Assembly: GCA_900472175.1 (NCBI GenBank)
Contig: UCHD01000033.1
Span: forward strand, 1-64,000
Source: Hyphomicrobiales bacterium
GTDB taxonomy: Bacteria > Pseudomonadota > Alphaproteobacteria > Rhizobiales > Rhizobiaceae
DNA: 64,000 bases
Reading direction: 5' to 3'
The position numbers were made by a program, and so were the translations under genes. Below, in pieces: positions 57,923 through 64,000 of this stretch. The notes below the pieces were generated by a model. The model saw nothing but the letters and a program-made list of their open reading frames with translations. It had not been told where the DNA came from and made no database searches. Every line of letters begins with the position of its first letter. Positions within the stretch are counted from its first letter, which is position 1.

Positions 57923-57937
57923 AAATTCTATGAATTT
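57923..57937. promoter_or_regulatory. Candidate operator in the monooxygenase-tauA divergent region
   Basis: Fifteen-base palindrome AAATTC-TAT-GAATTT within a strongly AT-rich promoter stretch. It could be bound by a CysB/LysR-type sulfur regulator, but I have no matching regulator in the window. Confidence 0.35.
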
Positions 57938-58009
57938 TACAATGATTAAACCTCATTCCACCGGAGCCTTCGGCGCGGAATGCCATTGAACCATTGCCGG
58001 GAGAGGGAC

Positions 58010-59020
58010 ATGACAATCAATCGACGCCGCCTTTTGGGAACTGCCAGCTTAGCCGTTCTCGCTTTCATGACGCAGAGCAATTTTTCCTACGCCGCCGACG
58101 TCAACGTCAATATCGGTTACCAGCCGATCGTCGAGCCGTCGCGCGTACCGCAGGCCGATGGTACCTATGAAAAGGTGACCGGCGCCAAGATCAACTGGCA
58201 GAAATTCGATGGCGGCGCCGATGTCATTGCCGCCATCGCCTCCGGCTCGCTCGATATCGGCTATGTCGGCTCCTCGCCGCTGGCGGCCGCTGCCAGCCGC
58301 GAAATCCCGATCGAGACGATCTTCGTTGTCGGCCTGATCTCGGAAGCGGAGGCGCTGGCCGTCAAGGGCATCGACAAGCCTGAAGGGCTCGCGGGCAAGA
58401 AGATCGCGACGCCCTTCGTCTCCACCGCCCATTACAGCCTGCTGACCGCGCTGAAGCACTGGAAGGTCGATCCGAAGTCGGTCGAAATCCTCAATCTGCG
58501 GCCGCCGGAAATCGCCGCCGCCTGGGAACGCGGCGATATCGACGGCGCTTATGTCTGGGATCCTGTCCTGTCCGAACTGAAGAAAACCGGCAGCGTGCTG
58601 GCGACCTCGGCAGATGTCGCTTCATGGGGCGGCCCGACTTTCGATGCCTGGATCGTCAGCAAGAAATTCGCCGAAGAACATCCGGAAATCGTCGCCGGCT
58701 TCGTTCAGGTGACCGGCAAGGCATACGCATCCTACCTTGCCAATCCGGACAGCTGGAACGCGGCATCGCCGGAAGCCGCAAAGATCGCCAAGCTGACCGG
58801 CGCCAAGGTCGAGGAAGTTCCCGCTCTCCTGAAGGGCTATCACTTCCCGTCTCTCAAGGAGCAGGCCAGCGCGGATCTGCTCGGTGGCGGCACGGTTAAG
58901 GCCGTGGCGGAAACCTCGGCCTTCCTGCTGGAGCAGGGCAAGATCCCGGCGGTCCTGTCGGATTACGCGCCTTACGTTTCGTCGCGCTGGGTCACCGAAG
59001 CCGCCAAGGCCGGTCTTTAA
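58010..59020 (+). CDS. tauA: Taurine/sulfonate ABC transporter, substrate-binding protein
   Basis: 336 residues with a signal peptide (INRRRLLGTASLAVLAFMTQ, twin-arginine-like). Matches TauA closely: VNIGYQPIVEPSRVPQADGT, QKFDGGADVIAAIASGSLDI, GYVGSSPLAAAASREIPIE, TPFVSTAHYSLLTALKHWKV and AAWERGDIDGAYVWDPVL. Binds taurine or similar alkanesulfonates in the periplasm. GGGAGAGGG precedes the ATG. tauD (the dioxygenase) is absent; a monooxygenase lies divergent. Confidence 0.93.
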   Translation: MTINRRRLLGTASLAVLAFMTQSNFSYAADVNVNIGYQPIVEPSRVPQADGTYEKVTGAKINWQKFDGGADVIAAIASGSLDIGYVGSSPLAAAASREIPIETIFVVGLISEAEALAVKGIDKPEGLAGKKIATPFVSTAHYSLLTALKHWKVDPKSVEILNLRPPEIAAAWERGDIDGAYVWDPVLSELKKTGSVLATSADVASWGGPTFDAWIVSKKFAEEHPEIVAGFVQVTGKAYASYLANPDSWNAASPEAAKIAKLTGAKVEEVPALLKGYHFPSLKEQASADLLGGGTVKAVAETSAFLLEQGKIPAVLSDYAPYVSSRWVTEAAKAGL

Positions 59021-59026
59021 GAAACG

Positions 59027-59056
59027 GGCGCTGGAATTCACGAAAGTTCCAGCGCC
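59027..59056 (+). other. Intercistronic hairpin between tauA and tauB
   Basis: Perfect ten-base stem GGCGCTGGAA / TTCCAGCGCC around a ten-base loop, seven bases after the tauA stop, with no T run. Same placement as in the met operon. Confidence 0.65.
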
Positions 59057-59075
59057 ACAAACCATCGGTGTGATC

Positions 59076-59873
59076 ATGAGCGTCCTGTCGTTGCAATCCG
59101 TATCCCTGGCATTTCGCGCCGATCGCGACAGCCGCGAGACGCGGCTGGTGCTGGATGGTGTGACGCTGCATCTGGCGTCGGACGAATTCATCGCGGTCAT
59201 CGGCCGCTCCGGTTCCGGCAAGACCAGCCTGCTCAATCTTGCGGCAGGGTTTCTCAAGCCCACATCCGGCCGGGTGTCGGTGGATGGCGCGGATATTACC
59301 GGGCCGGCCGCCGATCGTGCGGTCGTCTTCCAGGACGATGCGCTCTATCCCTGGCTGAATGCCCGTGACAATGTTGCCTTTCCGCTCAAGCTGCGCGGAG
59401 TCGCCAAAGGGGAGCGGCGGCTCCGGGCCGACGAGTTGCTGGCAAAGGTCGGTCTGGAGAGTGCGGGAACAAAGAACATCTGGGAATTGTCGGGCGGCAT
59501 GCGCCAGCGCGTCGGCATTGCCCGGGCCTTGGCGTCCGAGCCGCGCTTCCTGCTGCTCGACGAGCCGCTCGGCGCACTCGATGCGCTGACCCGAACCCGG
59601 CTGCAGCAATTCCTGCTCAAGGTCTGGTCGGAGAGCAAGACCGGGGCGCTTTTGATCACCCACAGTATCGAGGAAGCCATGCTGCTCGCCACCCGCGTCG
59701 TTGTGCTGGCGCCCAATCCCGGCCGGATCATCGCCGATATCCCGGCAAGCTTCGGCAAGCAGCTGCTCAGCGGAAAGTCCCTGCAGGATATCAAGATATC
59801 ACCGGAATACCGCCGTCTTCACGATGGCCTGACCGGGCTCATCCATGCGGATAGCGAGGAGGAAGCGGCATGA
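59076..59873 (+). CDS. tauB: Taurine/sulfonate ABC transporter, ATP-binding protein
   Basis: 265 residues. Walker A GRSGSGKTS, signature LSGGMRQRVGIARAL, Walker B FLLLDEPLGALDALTRT and LITHSIEEAMLLATRVV, with VVFQDDALYPWLNARDNVAF typical of the nitrate/sulfonate/taurine group. Start at 59076 has only a weak ribosome site, so translation may depend on read-through from tauA. Overlaps tauC by four bases. Confidence 0.94.
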   Translation: MSVLSLQSVSLAFRADRDSRETRLVLDGVTLHLASDEFIAVIGRSGSGKTSLLNLAAGFLKPTSGRVSVDGADITGPAADRAVVFQDDALYPWLNARDNVAFPLKLRGVAKGERRLRADELLAKVGLESAGTKNIWELSGGMRQRVGIARALASEPRFLLLDEPLGALDALTRTRLQQFLLKVWSESKTGALLITHSIEEAMLLATRVVVLAPNPGRIIADIPASFGKQLLSGKSLQDIKISPEYRRLHDGLTGLIHADSEEEAA

Positions 59874-60712
59874 CCATCAATATCGGCGCCATTGCGCCCG
59901 TCGCCCCGGCTGCGCCTGCCGTGATCGAAGCGCAGAAACCGAAGCGCAGCCTGGGAACTCTACCGGTCTCGCTGGCGACCATCGCCGCCATCATTGCTGC
60001 CTGGAGCCTTACCTCGGCCTATGGCCTGGTGTCGCCACTTTTCCTGCCATCGCCTCTGATCGTTTTGAAGGCGATCTATTCCGTCGCGATCAACGGCTTC
60101 GTCGATTCGACGCTGGCACAGCACACGGTTGCCAGCCTGCTGCGTATTTTCGCAGCCCTTGCCGCCGCACTCGTCATCGGTATTCCCGCCGGTCTTGCCA
60201 TCGGCACCAGCCGGATCGGCAAGGGCATTCTCGATCCCATCGTCGAATTCCTGCGGCCGCTGCCGCCGCTGGCCTATCTGCCACTGATCATCATCTGGAT
60301 CGGTATCGGCGAGGCGTCGAAGATCACCGTCATCGCGCTCGCCATGCTGCCGCCCATCATTCTGTCGACGGCTGCCGGGGTTAAATCCGCGCCGGCCGAT
60401 TTCATCAACGCCGCCAGATCGTTCGGCGCGACCCGTTTGCAGATCCTCGCGCAGGTAATCCTGCCCAGCGCCATCCCGTCGATCCTGACCGGTACCCGCA
60501 TCGCGCTCGGCGCCGGCTGGTCGACGCTGGTGGCGGCCGAGCTGGTGGCCGCAAGCCGCGGCCTCGGCTTCATGATCCAGTCGGCAGCACAATTCCTCGT
60601 CACCGACATCGTGATTGCCGGCATCATCGTCATTGCGGCGATCGCGTTTCTGTTCGAGATTCTGGCGCGGCTGCTGGAACGCTGGTTTGTGCCGTGGGCC
60701 GCGCATCGCTAG
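59870..60712 (+). CDS. tauC: Taurine/sulfonate ABC transporter, permease
   Basis: 280 residues with about six hydrophobic segments and the EAA loop NAARSFGATRLQILAQVILP. YGLVSPLFLPSPLIVLKAIY, FLRPLPPLAYLPLIIIWIGI and GAGWSTLVAAELVAASRGLG are the TauC/SsuC signatures. ATGA overlap with tauB. Last gene of the importer operon; ends 15 bases before the convergent SDR stop. Confidence 0.95.
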   Translation: MTINIGAIAPVAPAAPAVIEAQKPKRSLGTLPVSLATIAAIIAAWSLTSAYGLVSPLFLPSPLIVLKAIYSVAINGFVDSTLAQHTVASLLRIFAALAAALVIGIPAGLAIGTSRIGKGILDPIVEFLRPLPPLAYLPLIIIWIGIGEASKITVIALAMLPPIILSTAAGVKSAPADFINAARSFGATRLQILAQVILPSAIPSILTGTRIALGAGWSTLVAAELVAASRGLGFMIQSAAQFLVTDIVIAGIIVIAAIAFLFEILARLLERWFVPWAAHR

Positions 60713-60727
60713 GGGCGGCGATAAATC

Positions 60728-61507
60728 CTAGATCATCGCCTTGCTCAATCCGCCGTCGATCGGCAGCGCCACACCAGTGATGTAGCCTGCCTGCTGGCTG
60801 GCAAGAAACGCCGCCGCCGCACCGAACTCTGCCGGGGTGCCATAGCGGCCGAGCGGAATATCCGACTGGCTTCGCGCAGCAACGGTTTCGATGCTCAATC
60901 CTTCGCTTTCCGCATCCATCCGGTCGAAGCTCAGCGTCCGGTCCGTCGCCAGCCGCCCGGGGAGAAGCATGTTGACGGTAACGCCTTCCGCCGCCACTTC
61001 CCCGGCCAGCGTCTTCAGCCAGCCGGCAACGGCGCTGCGCAGCGCGTTGGAAGCGGTCAGGCCCGGGATCGGCTCGCGGATGCTGGTGGAAGCCACGGCC
61101 ATGATCCGCCCCCAGCCGTTTTGCCGCATGGAGGGCAGCAAGCGGTTGGTGATCCGCATCCCGGCCAGAACCATCGTGTCGAACTGGGCGCGCCAGAACG
61201 CCGGATCGATCTCGGCCGCCAAGCTTGGCGGCGGCCCGCCACCGTTGAGCACCAGGATATCGATTTTTCCAAAATCGGCCACGAGCCGGTCGAGAAACGG
61301 ATCGATGGCATCAGGGTTGGCGAGATCAAGCGCCAGCCCGCGGACCGAATCACCGATCTGCGCTGCACTCTGTTGCGCCTTCGCCTGGTCGCGGCCTGTC
61401 AAAGCGACAATGGCCCCCTCGGCTGCCAGCGCCTCGGCAATCCCGCGCCCCAGCCCTTTGCTGCCGCCAAGAACCAGTGCCCGCTTGCCTTTGATACCGA
61501 GGTCCAT
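60728..61507 (-). CDS. SDR family protein lacking the Tyr-Lys catalytic pair
   Basis: 259 residues of short-chain dehydrogenase fold. N-terminal glycine motif GGSKGLGRGIAEAL and NGGGPPPSLAAE (in place of NNAG); the active-site strand reads STSIREPIPGLTASNALRSA, where the usual YxxxK is replaced by LTASN, so both Tyr and Lys are missing. GRLATDRTLS and GGLSKAMI end the chain. It belongs to the known atypical SDR subgroup (BKR-like) of uncertain enzymatic activity. Single gene. Confidence 0.88.
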   Translation of the reverse strand: MDLGIKGKRALVLGGSKGLGRGIAEALAAEGAIVALTGRDQAKAQQSAAQIGDSVRGLALDLANPDAIDPFLDRLVADFGKIDILVLNGGGPPPSLAAEIDPAFWRAQFDTMVLAGMRITNRLLPSMRQNGWGRIMAVASTSIREPIPGLTASNALRSAVAGWLKTLAGEVAAEGVTVNMLLPGRLATDRTLSFDRMDAESEGLSIETVAARSQSDIPLGRYGTPAEFGAAAAFLASQQAGYITGVALPIDGGLSKAMI

Positions 61508-61674
61508 GATCTGCTCCTGCTACCGTTTGCTGTGGAAACGGTTGGAGCGCGGAGGCGGCGTTCAGTCAATGGGAAAGATGAGGAGAGGAGGTTGGTTGCT
61601 GTCTATGAATTGGCATAGCAATACACCAGCGCAAATCGGGCTATGTGCCATATTACCAAGGTAAGGAGAGAATT

Positions 61675-61750
<76 letters not shown>

Positions 61751-62097
61751 ATAACGGGTCCGGCAAAGCCGGTTTCCGGGAACCATCCGAAGCGATTTCG
61801 CTCGGTGGTGGCGGCTTATTACTTCTGCTTTTTGCAGATGGCAAGCCGAAAAAGACAAAGGGTGGCGTTTTTATTGTGTGAGCCGGGAGCCCAACGTCCG
61901 CACGTCGTTGAAAACCCGGTGCGGATGCCAATTGTTTGAATTTTGTGAGGTTTAGAGGCAGACTTTCAGCGGGCCGCCAGGCAGCAATCTCCATCGCATA
62001 AAAGGTTGCTCAGAATTGTCCTGATGTTCCCGAGGGACGTATCCCTGCTGAGGGACATGCGCCGCACCTTGCGTATGGTCTTGAAGCGCAAGGACGA
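61751..62097. other. Intergenic region upstream of tRNA-Ala
   Basis: About 350 bases between tRNA-Ala and the DUF882 gene stop. It should contain the tRNA promoter. An imperfect hairpin CCTTGCG...CGCAAGG lies at about 62069-62095 and may end the DUF882 transcript. No gene seen. Confidence 0.45.
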
Positions 62098-63459
62098 TCA
62101 ACCTTCGGGCCTGCTCCCAAAGCGGTCGGTGTTGAAGGTTCCTGCGCCGGTGGCCGGGATGATTTCGCCGGCTGTTACCTGTAGCGTTTGCTTTGAAAAG
62201 CGTGGGGCTCTCATGCCGATAACGTCGCCGGGCGTATGCAGCGCCCACGTCATCAGCGACTTGCCGGAGATCGCTGCGAAGTTTCCACCCCGTTTCCAGG
62301 ATCCGGTCATTGGCAGCGACCCGATGATTTCCATCCGTGCCTTCAAGGTTGCGTGCGCTGTCGCGAGCGGTTCAAATCCGCCAGAACCCTGCAATGTCAT
62401 GGGTGTTTCAATCGCTGGAAGTGCGGAGATCGGCCCGATCGCCGCCGTCTCGATCGTATCCAACGGCGGAGTGCTGGCGGTCAGAATGGCTGGCCGTATC
62501 GACGGTATGGGAACGGCATAGGAGGAGAGATCGGTGAATGGTTGCTTTTCAGCGTTGCCGCCGGGAGCTGTCTGCATGGCAAGGGCGTCGAGGGCCTTGC
62601 TTCGCGGGGCAGACTGGAGTGCTGTCAGCAGGCCGCGCTGTTCGCCATCCGTACGCGACGCTTCCGCAGGTGATTTGGCGTTCTTGTCCTGCCGCGCCGT
62701 GCTGGCGATCTTGATCGAGGTGGAGCTGACGCGCTTTTTGTAGTCCGCCACCGCTTGCGTGTAGCCAGGCAGCGAACTGCCATCGGCTGCGAGGTGCATC
62801 GTGCGCCCGTTCGGGAATATCCGTGCCAGCTCCTTGCGGGACATGCGCGGCCAGGCACGGACATTGCCGACGTCGAGGTGGACGAACGGAGATCCCGAGG
62901 TGGGGTAATACCCAACGCCGCCGACCTGCATCTGCATCGCAAGCGCACGCACTGTCGAAAGCTTGACGCCAGGAATAAAGAAATCCATGGCCTTGCCGAG
63001 CGTATGCTGGCTGTTTTTGGCGACGCCGGTGCTGCGCGAGCGGGACCGCAGCATGTTGTTGGTTGCCGGGGACCGGTAGGCGGAGACGATGTGGATATAA
63101 CCGTTTGCACCGCTGCGATCGTAAACTTCCCATACCAGATCCAGCAGACGGGGATCCATGCGGGCGGGTTCGTTGCGCCGCCAGTCCCGCAGGAACCGGT
63201 TGATCTTGTCCATTCCCTTCGGGTCGAACCGTCCGTTGCGCTTGTAGGTAATCGTGGCTTTTTCGCCCGTGTGGGTGAAATACAGTTTTAGCGCCCGATC
63301 CTCCGCCATCGCAGTGACCGCGGATCCGAGGATGGCGGTCAGCGTAAAGAGCGCCGTCATGGCCAGCCGAGTGGCGTGGTTTACTGTGCCGGAGACCAGC
63401 GCTGCAGCCTGATTGATGACATATCCGACTGAACTCTTGTCCCGTACATACGCTGACAC
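62098..63459 (-). CDS. DUF882 (YcbK-like, M15A-type peptidase) protein
   Basis: 453 residues. After an N-terminal basic stretch and a hydrophobic signal/anchor (about 34-50, LAMTALFTLTAILGSAVTAM), the DUF882 domain runs about 55-215: GYIHIVSAYRSPATNNMLRS, SQHTLGKAMDFFIPGV and SPFVHLDVG carry the zinc His-Asp-His set of M15 peptidases. It probably cleaves or modifies cell wall peptides. The last 200 residues are low-complexity and likely disordered. I chose GTG at 63459 because GCGAGG sits six bases before it; an ATG at 63528 is in frame but has no ribosome site. Confidence 0.8.
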   Translation of the reverse strand: MSAYVRDKSSVGYVINQAAALVSGTVNHATRLAMTALFTLTAILGSAVTAMAEDRALKLYFTHTGEKATITYKRNGRFDPKGMDKINRFLRDWRRNEPARMDPRLLDLVWEVYDRSGANGYIHIVSAYRSPATNNMLRSRSRSTGVAKNSQHTLGKAMDFFIPGVKLSTVRALAMQMQVGGVGYYPTSGSPFVHLDVGNVRAWPRMSRKELARIFPNGRTMHLAADGSSLPGYTQAVADYKKRVSSTSIKIASTARQDKNAKSPAEASRTDGEQRGLLTALQSAPRSKALDALAMQTAPGGNAEKQPFTDLSSYAVPIPSIRPAILTASTPPLDTIETAAIGPISALPAIETPMTLQGSGGFEPLATAHATLKARMEIIGSLPMTGSWKRGGNFAAISGKSLMTWALHTPGDVIGMRAPRFSKQTLQVTAGEIIPATGAGTFNTDRFGSRPEG

Positions 63460-64000
63460 AACAAACCTCGCCTGAAGTTGACTACTCAAACACTTCGGAA
63501 TGGCCGCGCTCAACGCCGCCTCCGGCATGAATTATGGTCAACAAAGTCCTAACAAGCGGTTGATGATCGCGTGCGATGCGATATTTGCCGTTCGGCCGGG
63601 CATTGTTTCACGCCGGACGCGGTCATTACGCAGCGCTGCGGGTGGGGTGATGCTTGAGGGGGAGGCAGCCGCTGTAACCGGCCAACCGGAGGTCGCCCGG
63701 ATTACGCCTGTCCTGTAAAAAATGATGGGATGTTAATCCCGCACTTGCCATGTCGCGACATGTCGACAGCTTTTGATGCGGCGGAACCGCGTCAAGGATG
63801 CTTTGCGTTTCAGGTCAGAAGGGGAGTATCCGCTTTGCCGTTGGGGGGGCGGTATCGGCATATAAGCGATGGGGCTGATGATGCCCGAAGGAGGAGCGCA
63901 AAGGCGCTTCGCTCATTATTCGTTATTCAGTCTAACGCCGGCCGTCTCAAACTCCCGTCGCCGAGAGTCTGAGATATCCGGTTATTCAGGTCTCGAAATT
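63460..64000. other. Window end without a recognisable gene
   Basis: About 540 bases up to the window edge. It holds the promoter of the DUF882 gene and a 14-base palindrome CATGTCGCGACATG at 63749-63762. Short open frames cross it, but none has family character or a good start; a gene may begin beyond the edge. Confidence 0.4.

Noticed and set aside
63730-63972. An 80-codon plus-strand frame at the window end.
   Set aside because: Weak start, no family character, and it lies in a region of mixed base composition close to the edge.

Overview
The window looks like chromosomal core sequence of an alphaproteobacterium of the family Rhizobiaceae (Rhizobium/Agrobacterium/Neorhizobium-like). The reasons are the Irr iron regulator next to fabA-fabB-fabI, a membrane-bound ferritin MbfA with an Irr-type palindrome in front of it, the UDP-glucuronate epimerase lspL behind a remnant of a UDP-glucose dehydrogenase, an HWE-type histidine kinase, a BTLCP protease, a SigK/RskA-type sigma/anti-sigma pair and high-GC codon use. 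I see no prophage, integrase, transposase or CRISPR array.

Layout: 0.2-4.3 kb is a small accessory stretch (Tet-type MFS exporter, a 59-residue membrane peptide flanked by repeats, LysR regulator, VOC and GST-like proteins). 4.6-9.7 kb is the translation block infC, rpmI-rplT, pheS-pheT, all on the minus strand; infC starts with AUU. 10-17 kb holds a hydrolase, a BTLCP protease, the Irr-controlled mbfA candidate, a NlpC/P60-like protein, cyclopropane synthase and an exporter. 17.2-20.2 kb is the complete EF-P modification locus (efp divergent from epmA-epmB). 20-25 kb has a LuxR-type regulator, an OmpA lipoprotein and the ECF sigma/anti-sigma pair with a divergent DUF4394 gene. 25-32.5 kb has a GNAT/XRE pair, an MFS transporter, lepA, a CcdAB-type toxin-antitoxin pair, a GFA protein, a pentapeptide-repeat protein and a glutamine amidotransferase.

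32.6-39.7 kb is the RNA/translation run rbfA, an unknown conserved-looking gene, truB, HWE kinase, SH3 protein, rpsO and pnp. 39.8-49.4 kb has rsmC, htpG, the unsaturated fatty acid operon fabA-fabB-fabI with divergent irr, a TRIC-type channel, a YdcF-like protein and a TMEM43-family membrane protein. 49.6-53.5 kb has an FAH-family enzyme, a PPP-type phosphatase, lspL, a 30-codon remnant of UDP-glucose dehydrogenase and OsmC. 53.7-60.7 kb is a sulfur scavenging block: a methionine ABC importer (metQ-metN-metI), then a flavin monooxygenase divergent from tauA-tauB-tauC. The window ends with an atypical SDR, tRNA-Ala(GGC) and a DUF882 peptidase-like protein.

Functional links inside the window: Irr probably represses mbfA; EpmA and EpmB modify Lys34 of EF-P; the sigma factor probably drives itself and the divergent DUF4394 gene from a shared element; both ABC importer operons carry a stable hairpin directly after the binding-protein gene. 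No clearly new multi-gene system was found. The less explained items are the unknown gene between rbfA and truB, the TMEM43 homologue, the sigma-factor-linked secreted protein, the repeats around the small membrane peptide and the decayed dehydrogenase.
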